A stretch of DNA of 64,000 bases from Streptococcus sp. LYSM12 (GCF_004569635.1 NZ_SPOZ01000001.1:1-64000), one strand, 5' to 3'; numbered from the stretch's first letter, positions 7,866 to 17,816 are shown. Numbers and translations: made by a program. Notes: generated by a model from the letters alone, not told the origin.

Positions 7866-8075
7866 CAGTCATTTCGTTTATCTTCTATGACTTCGTTCAC
7901 TCGTCTTGCTGTACTCTAGTACAACCTGCAGCTTGTTACCCAATACTATAGTCATTTCGTTTATCTTTTATGACTTCGTTCACTCGTTTTTCTGTACTCC
8001 AGTACTAGCTGCGACTCGTTGCCTAGTACTAAAAATAAACGAAACGGCTATAAAAGCAAATGAAAAGACTATATC
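7866..8075 (+). repeat. MITE-like intergenic repeat, tandem double copy
   Basis: A first incomplete copy (7866-7946, lacking the right end) runs directly into a complete second copy (7947-8075) that ends in AAAAGACTATA. This is the only tandem arrangement of the family in the window. Confidence 0.8.
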
Positions 8076-8081
8076 ACCGTT

Positions 8082-8109
8082 CCTCGTAGTAAAACTACGA
8101 GGATTTTTT
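8082..8109 (+). terminator. rho-independent terminator downstream of glmS and the repeat
   Basis: CCTCGTAG - TAAAA - CTACGAGG followed by ATTTTTTA. It lies beyond the double repeat, so glmS transcripts may include it. Confidence 0.75.
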
Positions 8110-8553
8110 ACGTAATGATGTAAGGCCGGAAAATAAAGTAGGCGAGAGACGATACAAACTAATTTCATTTTACCAGTTTTACCTTGGTCCCCTTTTGAAA
8201 AAATCTGGGCTATTTGGAACGATCATCTTTGAAAACGAAAGAGTGGATACGATGCTTCAATAGAAGTTCTTGTGACCCATTCTTATCTCGATTGGTTAGT
8301 TTTTAAGTTTTGCTGATACGAGAAAATAGAAAAGGATATACGGCTACTCTAAAATCTTACAGGAGCAAAATAAATAGTTGATGGAACAGCTAGATTGCAG
8401 TAAACGGTAGCTAGTGTAGAAATGTCCCCTTTCCCATTCTATGGAGGGATTTACGTTTAGCAGTGGAGTTTTGTCTACTTGAATGTAGAATAACATACCA
8501 TTTCACCTTAGAAAAATGCAGGAAAAGGTCTTTTAATTTTCAGAAATTTCTGT
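8110..8553. other. gene-free interval
   Basis: About 440 bp with no supportable reading frame, ribosome-binding site or recognised repeat on either strand. It ends at the ABC-operon promoter, whose extended -10 TGTTATACT is at 8551-8559. Confidence 0.5.
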
Positions 8554-8559
8554 TATACT
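8551..8559 (+). promoter_or_regulatory. extended -10 of the amino-acid ABC operon
   Basis: TGTTATACT with a poor T-rich -35 region; about 30 bp before the first start codon. Confidence 0.5.
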
Positions 8560-8588
8560 AGAGTTTAATTACAAATTTGGAGGAGTTT

Positions 8589-9230
8589 ATGGGATATATG
8601 TTTGAGATTTTACCGAGCTTATTTAATGGAGCTATGGTATCTTTGCAAGTCTTTGTGATGGTCTTGCTCTTATCTCTTCCATTAGGAGCACTTGTTGCCT
8701 TTTTGATGAAAATTCCATTTAAGCCCTTGCTTTGGTTTTTGAAATTTTACGTACTCATCATGCGGGGAACTCCCTTGTTGCTTCAGCTAATTTTTGTATA
8801 TTATGTTTTGCCAAGTATCGGTGTTACTGTTGATCGGATGCCTGCGGTAATAATCACTTTCACCTTGAACTACGCGGCTTATTTTTCAGAAATCTTTCGT
8901 GGAGGAATCGAAGCAATTCCTGCTGGTCAGTATGAGGCAGCAAAAGTCTTGAAATTCACGCCGATACAGACCGTTCGCTATATCGTCTTGCCTCAGGTAG
9001 TCAAAATTGTTTTACCAAGTGTTTTCAATGAAGTGACCACCTTGGTCAAGGACACTTCTTTGATCTATGCTCTTGGGGTAAATGATTTGTTGCTTGCTAG
9101 TCGGACAGCTGCCAATCGTGATGTCAGCCTAACACCTATGTTCATTGCAGGTGCCTTATATTTGGTGATGATTGGTCTTGTGACCCTCTTTGCCAATAAG
9201 ATTGAGAAAAAATTTGATTATTATAAATAG
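8589..9230 (+). CDS. amino-acid ABC transporter permease
   Basis: A 213-residue HEAA/polar-amino-acid family permease with about five membrane segments. The N-terminus MVSLQVFVMVLLLSLPLG and the coupling-loop motif EIFRGGIEAIPAGQYEAAKVL (the EAA region contacting the ATPase) are typical of the GlnP/HisM type. It forms the membrane pore with the ATPase and binding protein encoded next. The ATG at 8589 is chosen because GGAGGAG (8579-8585) sits just upstream; a TTG at 8577 would overlap that site. First gene of a three-gene operon; the next ribosome-binding site overlaps this gene's end. Confidence 0.92.
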   Translation: MGYMFEILPSLFNGAMVSLQVFVMVLLLSLPLGALVAFLMKIPFKPLLWFLKFYVLIMRGTPLLLQLIFVYYVLPSIGVTVDRMPAVIITFTLNYAAYFSEIFRGGIEAIPAGQYEAAKVLKFTPIQTVRYIVLPQVVKIVLPSVFNEVTTLVKDTSLIYALGVNDLLLASRTAANRDVSLTPMFIAGALYLVMIGLVTLFANKIEKKFDYYK

Positions 9231-9238
9231 GAGGTCTT

Positions 9239-9871
9239 ATGTTAGAAGTACGCAATCTTTCCAAATGTTTTGAGAATAAGCAGATCTTTTCCAACTATGA
9301 CCTCGTGATTCCAGAAGGAAAAATTCTTGCCATTGTTGGCCAATCTGGCGGCGGGAAAACGACCTTGCTACGGATGTTGGCAGGACTTGAGACGATTGAC
9401 TCTGGTCAGTTGATTTACAATGGAGAAGAACTGCCATTAGAGGAGTTAGGGAAACGACATTTATTGGGCTTTGTTTTCCAAGATTTTCAGCTGTTTCCAC
9501 ATTTATCAGTATTGGAAAATCTTATCTTGTCGCCCATTAAAACGCAGAATATTTCTCGTGTAGCGGCTGAAAGCAAAGCCCGTCAACTGCTTGAAACTCT
9601 TGGTCTTGTTAATCATGCAGATGCTTATCCCTATTCCTTATCAGGTGGGCAAAAGCAGCGTGTTGCTTTGGCGCGTGCGATGATGATTGATCCTGAGATG
9701 ATTGGTTATGATGAACCAACTTCAGCTCTTGACCCTGAGTTACGAAAAGAGGTAGAGAATCTCATTCTTGAAAATCGTAGAACTGGTATTACACAAATCG
9801 TTGTCACCCATGACATGCAGTTTGCTGAAAATATCGCTGATGAGATTATCAAGATAACACCTAAAAACTAA
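9239..9871 (+). CDS. amino-acid ABC transporter ATP-binding protein
   Basis: A 210-residue ATPase powering the importer. Walker A is GQSGGGKTT, the Q-loop is in FVFQDFQLFPHLSV, the signature is LSGGQKQR, Walker B is MIGYDEPTSALDP, and the switch His is in VVTHDM. It is somewhat short for the polar-amino-acid ATPases (about 240 residues) but all motifs are intact. AGGAGG lies in the 8-bp gap after the permease. It is followed 31 bp later by the lipoprotein gene. Confidence 0.93.
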   Translation: MLEVRNLSKCFENKQIFSNYDLVIPEGKILAIVGQSGGGKTTLLRMLAGLETIDSGQLIYNGEELPLEELGKRHLLGFVFQDFQLFPHLSVLENLILSPIKTQNISRVAAESKARQLLETLGLVNHADAYPYSLSGGQKQRVALARAMMIDPEMIGYDEPTSALDPELRKEVENLILENRRTGITQIVVTHDMQFAENIADEIIKITPKN

Positions 9872-9902
9872 AGTGAACATCAGTAAAAAAGGGGACTAGA
9901 AT

Positions 9903-10742
9903 ATGAAAATGAAAGCAATGATAAGCGGTGCAGTAGCTATAGTGGCAAGCCTTGCCCTTGCAGCATGTGGCTCTAGCAGCTCTCCAGTCAAAAAAGATAA
10001 CTGGTCTAGTTATGAAGAGAGTAAAAAAATCACGATTGGCTTTGATAAAACATTTGTGCCAATGGGGTTTGAAGAAAAAAATGGTCAATATGCAGGTTTT
10101 GATATTGATTTAGCAACAACAGTCTTTGATAAATACGGTCTAGTCATTGAGTGGCAACCGATTGACTGGGATTTGAAAGAAACCGAATTAAACAATGGCA
10201 ATATTGATTTGATTTGGAATGGTTATTCAGCGACAGACGCGCGCCGTGAAAAAGTCTTATTTACAGATGATTATATGGCCAATCTCCAGGTCTTGGTGAC
10301 TAAAAAATCTTCTAATATTGTAGATAGTAATGGTATGAAAGATAAGGTGCTAGGCGCCCAAGCTGGTTCATCTGGCTATACCAATTTTGAAGCACAGCCG
10401 GCTATTTTAAAAGATATTGTCAAAAATAATGAAGCGACCCAATATGCAACCTTTAACGAAGCTTTGATTGATTTAAAAAATGATCGAATTGATGGTCTCT
10501 TGATTGATCGTGTCTATGCAAATTATTATTTGCAACAAGAGGGATTGATGAGCGATTATAACATCATCGATGCAGGATTTGAACAGGAGGCTTTTGCAGT
10601 TGGTGCCCGCAAGGCAGACACGACCTTGGTGGAGAAAATCAATACAGCTTTCAAAGAATTATATGCGGACGGTAGCTTCCAAAAGATTTCCAATAAATGG
10701 TTTGGAGAAGATGTCGCTACAGATGCAGTGAAGAATAAATAA
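9903..10742 (+). CDS. amino-acid ABC transporter substrate-binding lipoprotein
   Basis: A 279-residue SBP_bac_3 (family 3) protein. It has a lipoprotein signal peptide with lipobox LAAC (Cys21), so it should be diacylglyceryl-anchored outside the membrane. The fold begins KITIGFDKTFVPMGFEEKNG and continues GFDIDLATTVF and GNIDLIWNGYSATDARREKV, the family signature positions for amino-acid binding. It delivers a polar amino acid to the permease/ATPase pair; the ligand cannot be read from sequence. It is preceded by AAGGGGAC and ends the operon at a terminator. Confidence 0.9.
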   Translation: MKMKAMISGAVAIVASLALAACGSSSSPVKKDNWSSYEESKKITIGFDKTFVPMGFEEKNGQYAGFDIDLATTVFDKYGLVIEWQPIDWDLKETELNNGNIDLIWNGYSATDARREKVLFTDDYMANLQVLVTKKSSNIVDSNGMKDKVLGAQAGSSGYTNFEAQPAILKDIVKNNEATQYATFNEALIDLKNDRIDGLLIDRVYANYYLQQEGLMSDYNIIDAGFEQEAFAVGARKADTTLVEKINTAFKELYADGSFQKISNKWFGEDVATDAVKNK

Positions 10743-10747
10743 TGGAT

Positions 10748-10776
10748 AAAAGGCGGGGATATTTCTCGTCTTTTTT
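10748..10776 (+). terminator. probable terminator of the amino-acid ABC operon
   Basis: AAAAGGCG...CGTCTTTTTT stem (one G-T pair) around a small A/T-rich loop, with six Ts. Confidence 0.6.
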
Positions 10777-10841
10777 CTATTCTCTCATTTTGTCAAAATT
10801 TTTGTGCCAAGATTTGAGTTTTTTTCTGCAAAAAGAGCTTG

Positions 10842-10847
10842 TATAAT
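10842..10847 (+). promoter_or_regulatory. -10 box upstream of mtlA
   Basis: TATAAT 83 bp before the start codon with a T-rich but non-consensus -35, as expected of an activator-dependent (MtlR) promoter. No clear cre site was seen. Confidence 0.45.
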
Positions 10848-10863
10848 AAAATTAGAAAAATTT

Positions 10864-10917
10864 ATACTCAATAAAACCCAAATGATTCTTCGTCAACTGT
10901 TGTGTTTTATTGAGTAT
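10864..10917 (+). repeat. BOX-like short inverted repeat in the mtlA leader
   Basis: ATACTCAATAAAAC (10864-10877) pairs perfectly with GTTTTATTGAGTAT (10904-10917), a 14-bp stem extended by CAA/TTG. The right arm ends two bases before the AGGAGG of mtlA, so the hairpin could affect translation initiation. The ends resemble streptococcal BOX element ends. Confidence 0.75.
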
Positions 10918-10930
10918 TAGGAGGATAAAT

Positions 10931-12694
10931 ATGGAAAATTCTTCATTGAGAGTTCGGATTCAAAAGCTAGGCACGACTTTATCAAATATGGTCATGCCCA
11001 ATATTGGATCGTTTATTGCATGGGGGGTCTTGACCTCGCTCTTTATTGAAAAGGGCTGGCTTCCGAACGATGAGTTTGCTACGATTGTAGTGCCAATGAT
11101 TACTTATTTATTGCCACTGTTAATAGGCTATACAGGTGGTTATAATGTCTACGGTCAACGCGGTGGTGTAGTCGGGGCTATCTTGACCATGGGGGTTATT
11201 GCTGGTTCAGAAGTGCCAATGTTCATCGGTGCCATGCTTGTCGGCCCATTTGGAGCTTGGGTAATCAAAAAATTTGACCAGGCTTTTCAAGAAAAGATCC
11301 GTCCTGGTTTTGAAATGTTGGTCAATAACTTCTCAGCGGGATTGATTGGATTTGCTTTGATGCTTGTCAGCTTTAAAGTAGTCGGTCCATTCGTATCCAA
11401 CATGACAAGTGCTATCGGAGGTGGAGTACAAGCGATTGTGGATATGAGGCTCTTGCCATTAGCCAATATTATCATCGAGCCAGCAAAAGTCTTGTTCTTG
11501 AACAATGCTCTTAACCATGGTATCTTTACACCGCTTGGGACAGAGCAGGTATTAAAAGTCGGAAAATCTGTCCTCTTTCTTTTGGAAGCAAACCCAGGGC
11601 CTGGCTTGGGGATCCTATTTGCCTATGCTTTATTTGGCAAAGGTTCTGCCAAATCTTCTTCATGGGGAGCAATGATTATTCACTTCTTCGGAGGAATTCA
11701 TGAAATCTACTTCCCGTATGTAATGATGAAGCCCGCCCTCTTTCTAGCAGCTATCGCAGGTGGTGTATCTGGAACCTTTACTTTCCAATTATTGAATGCA
11801 GGTCTTGTAGGAGCATCTTCACCAGGATCAATCATTGCTATTACTGGTCTTGTACCAAAAGAAGGAAATTATTTCGCAAATCTTTTAGCGGTGTGGGGCG
11901 GTGTGTTTGCGGGAGCTCTGGCCTCTTTCCTTGTTGCTTCCCTTGTCTTGAAAGCTGACAAATCAGAAAGTGCTTCTCTTGAATCAGCACAAGCAGCCAC
12001 TAAAGCTGCAAAAGCTGTTGCAAAGGGGCAAGCACAGGTTGCACTTTCAGAGGATATGACAGTAGATACTGTGCACCAAATCATTTTTGCCTGTGATGCA
12101 GGTATGGGAAGCTCTGCTATGGGCGCATCCCTCCTCCGCGATAAGGTAAAGAAAGCAGGATTGAATATCCCTGTGACAAACAAGGCCATTGCAAATCTTC
12201 AAGACACAGACCACACGCTTATCATCACGCAAGAAGAATTGGCCGTTCGTGCTGCACAACGTACACCTCGTGCCATTCACATAGCAGTGGATAATTTCTT
12301 GACTTCACCAAAATATGATGACATTATTGCCCAGTTGACCCAGCAAACAGCTACAGTAGCTCCAACTCAAGTAGAAGCTAGAGGTGGAGAGGGAACACCA
12401 GATTTGAATGGTGTTGATAGAGTGATTTTTGCCTATGGTGAGGCTCAAGGATCAGCGACAATGGGGCAAGCAACGCTGAGTGCCATCTTTAAAAACAAGG
12501 GAATTAAGATTCCAGTTATCAGTGTACCATATACAGACTTGTCAAGATACAATGCAGAAACCAGTTTGATTGTGACTACTCTTACCCAGCAAGCGACGGT
12601 GCAGGGGGTAGTTCCAAAAGCAACAATTATGGCTGTTGATAGTCTTGTAACAACGCCTGAATATGACAAATTGGTGGCGACAATTCACAAATAA
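10931..12694 (+). CDS. mtlA: PTS mannitol transporter, EIICB component
   Basis: A 587-residue membrane protein that imports mannitol and releases mannitol-1-phosphate. The EIIC part (residues 1-~345) starts with LGTTLSNMVMPNIGSFIAWG and carries the mannitol-specific GGIHEIYFPYVMMKP. The EIIB domain has phospho-acceptor Cys388 in FACDAGMGSSAMG. After it, residues ~490-587 form a second EIIB-like domain in which the Cys loop reads FAYGEAQGSATMG, so Tyr502 replaces Cys. The start at 10931 follows AGGAGG; a TTG at 10910 is rejected. The EIIA is encoded separately by mtlF. Confidence 0.96.
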   Translation: MENSSLRVRIQKLGTTLSNMVMPNIGSFIAWGVLTSLFIEKGWLPNDEFATIVVPMITYLLPLLIGYTGGYNVYGQRGGVVGAILTMGVIAGSEVPMFIGAMLVGPFGAWVIKKFDQAFQEKIRPGFEMLVNNFSAGLIGFALMLVSFKVVGPFVSNMTSAIGGGVQAIVDMRLLPLANIIIEPAKVLFLNNALNHGIFTPLGTEQVLKVGKSVLFLLEANPGPGLGILFAYALFGKGSAKSSSWGAMIIHFFGGIHEIYFPYVMMKPALFLAAIAGGVSGTFTFQLLNAGLVGASSPGSIIAITGLVPKEGNYFANLLAVWGGVFAGALASFLVASLVLKADKSESASLESAQAATKAAKAVAKGQAQVALSEDMTVDTVHQIIFACDAGMGSSAMGASLLRDKVKKAGLNIPVTNKAIANLQDTDHTLIITQEELAVRAAQRTPRAIHIAVDNFLTSPKYDDIIAQLTQQTATVAPTQVEARGGEGTPDLNGVDRVIFAYGEAQGSATMGQATLSAIFKNKGIKIPVISVPYTDLSRYNAETSLIVTTLTQQATVQGVVPKATIMAVDSLVTTPEYDKLVATIHK

Positions 12695-12733
12695 GCAGGT
12701 CTTATTCGAACAGACAATTTAGAGCGACTGTAG

Positions 12734-12739
12734 TATAAT
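12734..12739 (+). promoter_or_regulatory. -10 box directly before mtlR
   Basis: TATAAT ends six bases before the mtlR ATG and there is no Shine-Dalgarno, implying a leaderless internal transcript within the mannitol operon. Confidence 0.55.
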
Positions 12740-12745
12740 AAAAGT

Positions 12746-14698
12746 ATGTTACTAACCAAACGAGAAGAACAATTGATGAAAGCTTTCCTTCAGGTGGGAA
12801 AGCTTTCCTTAAAGGAAATGGTGGATATCTTACAGGTCTCTTCACGGACAGTCTACCGAACCTTGTCGGATTTGACAGAGAGTTTGTCCACAGAAAAGAT
12901 TCATTTGATTAAGGACGGAAAGAAATACTACTTATCGGGAAATCTTTCTGCCTTGAGTGATTATCAGGCAGATACCACCTATACTCCGAGTCAACGTCAG
13001 ACCTTGATGACCTATCAACTGTTGACCAGTCAGGAAGTGGTGACCAATGAGCAATTTCAAGAGCGCTTTTTGGTATCAAACGTTACTGTTATTCAAGATA
13101 TTGCAGAAATTGAACGCTGTCTCAGAGTATTTGGCTTGGAATTGGTCCGTCAACGTGGGTATCGAGTGGAGAGTAAAACCAGTCAGAAGCGGCGCTTCTT
13201 AGCTATTTTACTGGCCAATACCATTTCAATTCAAGATTTTTGGACGGACAACTATGCTGATTTTCCAGCTTTGCAGGTGTACAGGACCAGACAGGCTCGT
13301 CAGGTATTTGAACGTTATCAAAGTTTACTAGGTGATATAGACCCGAAACTCAAGGAGTTTCTGATGATTTTACTGGGGCTAGCAGATAATCAGGGAGAGT
13401 TAGACCAGCAGGTTAATGTATCGAAAGCAGCCCTTGATTTTGCTCAAAAAGTTTTTACAGATCTGGCTAAGGAAACCAAGCGATTTTATAATATACAAGA
13501 GATCATCTATTTTGCGACAATCCTAGATGAGGTTATTATCAAGCGGCAGGAAGTACCCTTGTTTAGCGAGAGTTTTGACGGTGGCTTTTATTACAGTATT
13601 TCCCAATTGGTGGACAGTATCTCGCGTTTCACTAAGATTGAGTTCGTCAAGGATAAGGAGCTCTTTCCCTTATTGTTTCATCATCTTCGCTTGAGTTTAG
13701 CGGTACCCGTTCTTTTTCCAGACAGTGCAACGACCAAGATAGCCTATCTGGCGACCCAGAGAAATTCTTTCTTACACAGTCTTGTAAGCCTGGTTATGCA
13801 GGATCTTTTCCCAAGCTATATTCACAATGAATATGAATATGAATTGGTGACGCTCCACTTTGCTTCTAGTCTTAGAAGAAGTCCGGATATTTATCCTATT
13901 CGCATGCTTTTGGTGACAGATGAGCGCCCCTTGACAACCAGCGTCCTTGTATCCAAGATTAAAAGTGTGGCACCGTTTGTGGGATGGATGGACGTGCAAA
14001 GCACGACCCAGCTTGCAAGGTTAAACTTAGAGCAGTATGATTATTGCCTGACGACCAAGCCAATTCCGCAGATGGATATTGATGTTATTTCAACCTTTCC
14101 CAGTACCAAGGAAATTTTAGACTTACAAGAAAGATTGCAGTCTATTCAAGAGGAGCGGACGGTGGCGGTTCGTGAGGATATCGTAGTTAACAAGCACTAT
14201 GATTTGCAGGCCTATTTGAAAGGTAGCAGTCAGTTACTGGAACATTTTTCACTCTATGATTTAGAGAATCCTGCGACATTTGAAGAGACAGTCATCCAGA
14301 TTGTTAAGCATCTTCCTTACATCAAGGATTCTGGCTATCTAGCTAAAAAGTTGCTTTCACGCTTTGAGCTGAGTCCTCTTGCTATTCCCAATACGAATCT
14401 GGCATTGATTCATACCCAGTCTAGTCAAGTGGTTCAGAGCCAATTTCAAGTCGTTTCCCTACAGCAGCCAGTTACAGCCTTGTCGATGAACAATCACCCA
14501 GAAAATGTCCAGCGGGTCTTGGTCATGTTGACTAAGCTAGGTGAGCAGGAAGAAATTAGAGAACTGATGACAGCTATCAGCCAGTCCATTATCGAAAATA
14601 ATCTTTATACAGAAATTTATCGTACAGGAAATCAGGAAATCATTTATCAACTTCTGAATTCAATCTTCAATGAAAAAATTAAACAATGGGAGAATTAA
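12746..14698 (+). CDS. mtlR: mannitol operon transcriptional activator MtlR
   Basis: A 650-residue BglG/MtlR-type PRD regulator. N-terminal helix-turn-helix ([20 protein letters not shown], residues ~19-38) with a second DNA-binding unit around residue 110 ([17 protein letters not shown]), then PRD1 and PRD2 (~200-400; conserved His in LFHHLRLSL), an EIIB-like part and a C-terminal EIIA-like domain ending near residue 650. PTS phosphorylation of the PRD, EIIB and EIIA sites tunes activation of mtl transcription in this family. It lies between mtlA and mtlF; the mtlF start codon is one base after the stop. Confidence 0.92.
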   Translation: MLLTKREEQLMKAFLQVGKLSLKEMVDILQVSSRTVYRTLSDLTESLSTEKIHLIKDGKKYYLSGNLSALSDYQADTTYTPSQRQTLMTYQLLTSQEVVTNEQFQERFLVSNVTVIQDIAEIERCLRVFGLELVRQRGYRVESKTSQKRRFLAILLANTISIQDFWTDNYADFPALQVYRTRQARQVFERYQSLLGDIDPKLKEFLMILLGLADNQGELDQQVNVSKAALDFAQKVFTDLAKETKRFYNIQEIIYFATILDEVIIKRQEVPLFSESFDGGFYYSISQLVDSISRFTKIEFVKDKELFPLLFHHLRLSLAVPVLFPDSATTKIAYLATQRNSFLHSLVSLVMQDLFPSYIHNEYEYELVTLHFASSLRRSPDIYPIRMLLVTDERPLTTSVLVSKIKSVAPFVGWMDVQSTTQLARLNLEQYDYCLTTKPIPQMDIDVISTFPSTKEILDLQERLQSIQEERTVAVREDIVVNKHYDLQAYLKGSSQLLEHFSLYDLENPATFEETVIQIVKHLPYIKDSGYLAKKLLSRFELSPLAIPNTNLALIHTQSSQVVQSQFQVVSLQQPVTALSMNNHPENVQRVLVMLTKLGEQEEIRELMTAISQSIIENNLYTEIYRTGNQEIIYQLLNSIFNEKIKQWEN

Positions 14699-14699
14699 T

Positions 14700-15137
14700 A
14701 TGGAACTTCAACAAGAATTGATTCAATTAGGGCAAGTATTTGCAACAAAAGAAGAAGCGATCCGCTTTTGCGGACGCCAACTAGTGGAGGCAGGTCATGT
14801 CAATGAAGCCTATATTGAGGCGATGATTGAGCGGAACCAAGAACTCTCCGTCTACATGGGCAACTTTATTGCGATTCCACATGGGACAGACGCAGCAAAA
14901 AAAGAAGTTCTTTCATCAGGAATGACCATTGTCCAAGTCCCTGCTGGGGTAAATTTTGGGACGGAAGCCGATCCGAAAATTGCGACAGTCCTCTTTGGAA
15001 TTGCAGGACTTGGTGATGAACATCTGGACATCATTCAAAAAATCTCTATCTTTTGTGCAGATGTAGATAATGTAGTCAAACTAGCAGATGCAGCTTCAAA
15101 AGATGAAGTAATGGCTCTTTTAAACAGTGTTGAGTAA
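14700..15137 (+). CDS. mtlF: PTS mannitol EIIA component
   Basis: A 145-residue cytosolic phosphocarrier of the fructose/mannitol EIIA family. The active-site His61 is in [11 protein letters not shown]. It passes phosphate from HPr to the EIIB domain of MtlA. The ATG at 14700 directly follows the mtlR stop, with GGGAGAA upstream inside mtlR, so translation is probably coupled. Confidence 0.95.
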   Translation: MELQQELIQLGQVFATKEEAIRFCGRQLVEAGHVNEAYIEAMIERNQELSVYMGNFIAIPHGTDAAKKEVLSSGMTIVQVPAGVNFGTEADPKIATVLFGIAGLGDEHLDIIQKISIFCADVDNVVKLADAASKDEVMALLNSVE

Positions 15138-15153
15138 AGAAGAAGGTGTGAAC

Positions 15154-16296
15154 ATGAAAAAAGCAGTCCACTTTGGTGCAGGAAATATCGGTCGCGGTTT
15201 TATCGGTGAAATTTTATTTGAAAATGGCTTTGAAATTGCCTTTGTTGATGTCAATGAGCAGATTATTGACGCTCTCAACGAACGCGGTAGCTATGAAATC
15301 GAGATTGCAGAAGAAGGGCAACGCCACATTGTTGTATCTGGTGTACGGGGGATTAATAATCGCATTCATCCTGAGGAAGTCGTAGTAGCTATTGCAGAGG
15401 CAAATCTAGTAACTACAGCGATTGGTCCAACTATTCTTCCCTTTATCGCAGGTCTTATAGCACAGGGCATTGAAGCACGCCGGGAGGCAGGAAATCTTCA
15501 GCCACTTGATATCCTTGCTTGTGAAAATATGATTGGTGGTTCTAGTTTTCTTTACGAAGAAGTGAAGAAACACTTGTCTGAAGCAGGTTTGACCTTTGCG
15601 GAGGAGCATATCGGTTTTCCAAATGCTGCGGTAGACCGGATTGTTCCTGCTCAAAATCATGAAGATCCACTTTTTGTCGTGGTGGAACCTTTCAATGAGT
15701 GGGTCGTTGAAACGCATGCCATGAAAAATCCTGACTTGAAACTGGGCAAAGTCCACTATGAAGCAGATTTGAAACCTTTTATTGAACGGAAACTATTCTC
15801 GGTAAACTCAGGACATGCAACATCAGCTTATATCGGGGCGCATTTCGGAGCTCAAACTATTTTAGAAGCACTTGAAAATCCAACTGTCAAGGCGAAAGTT
15901 GAAGCAGTACTTGCTGAAATCCGTAGCCTTTTGGTTGCCAAATGGGGCTTTGAAGCAAGAGCGCTTGAAGACTATCACAAGATTATCATCAGTCGCTTTG
16001 AAAATCCATTTATTATAGACGCTGTGACTCGGGTAGCTCGCACACCAATCCGCAAACTTGGCTATGATGAGCGCTTTATTCGTCCAATTCGAGAATTGAG
16101 GGAGCGTGGCTTGTCCTACGATGCCCTGCTTCAAACAGTTCGCTACATCTTTGAATATAAGGATGAAACAGATACTCAATCGCTAGAATTACAAGAGATG
16201 CTTGCCCAGGAATCTCTTACAAGTGTGATTGAGAAGGTGACAGGACTAACAGATTTAACCCTTGTTGCCGAAATTGCGACGGCAGTAGAAAGATAG
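15154..16296 (+). CDS. mtlD: mannitol-1-phosphate 5-dehydrogenase
   Basis: A 380-residue NAD-dependent dehydrogenase converting mannitol-1-phosphate to fructose-6-phosphate. It opens with [13 protein letters not shown] (NAD-binding) and contains [18 protein letters not shown], with the catalytic Lys/His region of polyol dehydrogenases, and [13 protein letters not shown]. The start at 15154 has AGAAGG upstream; a GTG at 15127 inside mtlF is rejected. Last gene of mtlA-mtlR-mtlF-mtlD. Confidence 0.96.
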   Translation: MKKAVHFGAGNIGRGFIGEILFENGFEIAFVDVNEQIIDALNERGSYEIEIAEEGQRHIVVSGVRGINNRIHPEEVVVAIAEANLVTTAIGPTILPFIAGLIAQGIEARREAGNLQPLDILACENMIGGSSFLYEEVKKHLSEAGLTFAEEHIGFPNAAVDRIVPAQNHEDPLFVVVEPFNEWVVETHAMKNPDLKLGKVHYEADLKPFIERKLFSVNSGHATSAYIGAHFGAQTILEALENPTVKAKVEAVLAEIRSLLVAKWGFEARALEDYHKIIISRFENPFIIDAVTRVARTPIRKLGYDERFIRPIRELRERGLSYDALLQTVRYIFEYKDETDTQSLELQEMLAQESLTSVIEKVTGLTDLTLVAEIATAVER

Positions 16297-16404
16297 AAAG
16301 TGGGATAAGGTCGAGCTTCCGCAGTCTTGATTGTTGTGATATGTTTATTCTAGCTCTGTCATTTCTGCATCGTTTTACCGACCACTTGATTTTGATTGTA
16401 TATG

Positions 16405-16444
16405 ACACAAAAACTGAACTAGTTTGCTAGTTCAGTTTTTGTGT
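16405..16444. terminator. bidirectional terminator between mtlD and mntE
   Basis: Perfect 18-bp stem (16405-16422 with 16427-16444) around a TTTG tetraloop, with A-tracts and T-tracts on both sides. It serves both convergent genes and overlaps the stop codon of the minus-strand gene. Confidence 0.92.
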
Positions 16445-17620
16445 TATTTGATGAAAGACGACCTGCCAGACTTCGTGGCGACGCCAGAGAGAGCTGTGGA
16501 CCTTATCACCAATTTCAAAGGTGACCAGTTTTGATTTTTGGCTGATAGAAACCATTTGAAAATTGGTCAGATAGGTAGATTGGATGGGATGAGATTGTAA
16601 CATCTGCTCCTTGTTGAGATAGTGTCCATTCTCATCAATCAAGAGATAGTCGTCCTTAATGAGATCTTGGTACCCTTTTTCATGTGCCTGAATTTCAGCT
16701 TCAAAGCGGTAGAGCTTATCAAAGAGATGTTCATACATCTCATCATGGGGAGTTTCAGACGGCTCAACATGGATATCAACATCAAAGACTCCATGTTTTA
16801 AAATCAAGAGTTGTTCGACTTGCTCCGTCACCTCATGACTTTCATAGACAGATAAATCAGGATTCATTTCAAGGACGATATCGAGGTAGATATTGGCTCC
16901 GTAGGTCCTACCACGTTGGGATTTGACTGCGCTAATCTTAGGTAGTTTGAGGATATCCGTTTTGTATTTATGGAGTAATTCTTCATCAAAACCGTCTGAT
17001 AGAGTGAAGAAACTTTCCATGAAAATTTCGTAGGCTGTTCTTAAGATGAAGAAAGTGATGATAATGGCTGCAATTTTATCAATAATTGGAAATTGAAAGG
17101 CTGCTGCAAATACAGCAATAGAGGTTCCGATAGAGGTTAGGGCATCGGAGAGATTGTCCTTGGCTGTTGCTTCTAAGGCCTTTGAATGAACCTTTTTCGC
17201 TAAACGTTTATTATAGAGATATACGGCAAACATGACGAGGGCAGAGATGATTCCGATGATCGCACCCATGATATCAATCTCAACATTTTCCCTGCTGAGG
17301 AGTTTTTGGATAGTGCTATGGAGAACCTGAAAACCAACGACAAACATGATGAAAGAGGTAATGAGACTTGCCAGGTCTTCCATTTTCCAGTGACCAAATT
17401 TATGATCAGTATCCGCAGGTTTTCGTGCCATTCTTAGCCCAATCAGCACTGCGATATTGCCGATAATATCAGAAATATTATTAAAAGCATCCGCAGTCAG
17501 GGCATCCGAGTGGAAGAGGGATCCGGCAGCTAGCTTTGCACCAGATAAAATCACATAGGCGATAATCGACAAGACAGCACCGCGTTCAGCTAGTTTTAAA
17601 TTGTATGCTTGTTGGTTCAT
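16427..17620 (-). CDS. mntE: manganese efflux CDF transporter MntE
   Basis: A 397-residue cation diffusion facilitator in the membrane, exporting divalent metal by proton antiport. About six N-terminal TM segments contain the metal-site motifs DAFNNISDIIGN (TM2) and AKDNLSDALTS (TM5), followed by a cytosolic domain (VKSQRGRTYGANIYLDIVLE). A ~100-residue C-terminal extension is shared with S. pneumoniae MntE, which this protein resembles closely from memory. AAAGGAGGG precedes the ATG. It is alone on the minus strand and convergent with mtlD. Confidence 0.88.
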   Translation of the reverse strand: MNQQAYNLKLAERGAVLSIIAYVILSGAKLAAGSLFHSDALTADAFNNISDIIGNIAVLIGLRMARKPADTDHKFGHWKMEDLASLITSFIMFVVGFQVLHSTIQKLLSRENVEIDIMGAIIGIISALVMFAVYLYNKRLAKKVHSKALEATAKDNLSDALTSIGTSIAVFAAAFQFPIIDKIAAIIITFFILRTAYEIFMESFFTLSDGFDEELLHKYKTDILKLPKISAVKSQRGRTYGANIYLDIVLEMNPDLSVYESHEVTEQVEQLLILKHGVFDVDIHVEPSETPHDEMYEHLFDKLYRFEAEIQAHEKGYQDLIKDDYLLIDENGHYLNKEQMLQSHPIQSTYLTNFQMVSISQKSKLVTFEIGDKVHSSLWRRHEVWQVVFHQITQKLN

Positions 17621-17765
17621 AATCCCTCCTTTGTACTTGCTTCATTGTAGCAGAATGAAAGGGATTTTTCAAGGGGAGAGAAAAGGGGTCAGCCGAAGTT
17701 TCTATTCGTTACTCATCTACAGCCTCTCTTAGTAGACGGTTATGCCCTGTTGAAGCGATCAAGGG

Positions 17766-17810
17766 TCATCATCAAATGAAATGCAGGGAATAGCCAGCTA
17801 GCTACCGTCA
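17766..17810 (-). repeat. dispersed repeat matching the 3367-3408 segment
   Basis: TCATC...AAATGAAATGCAGGGAATAGCCAGCTAGCTACCGTC is, with few differences, the reverse complement of part of the 102-bp unit at 3369-3466. The two sites share this sequence although nothing else nearby is alike. Confidence 0.65.
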
Positions 17811-17816
17811 GTGTTC

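Noticed and set aside
8110..8553. Decayed gene before the amino-acid ABC operon
   Set aside because: No frame longer than a few codons matched anything recognisable on either strand.
10743..10930. Riboswitch in the mtlA leader
   Set aside because: The only structure is a single BOX-like hairpin; it does not resemble a known aptamer.
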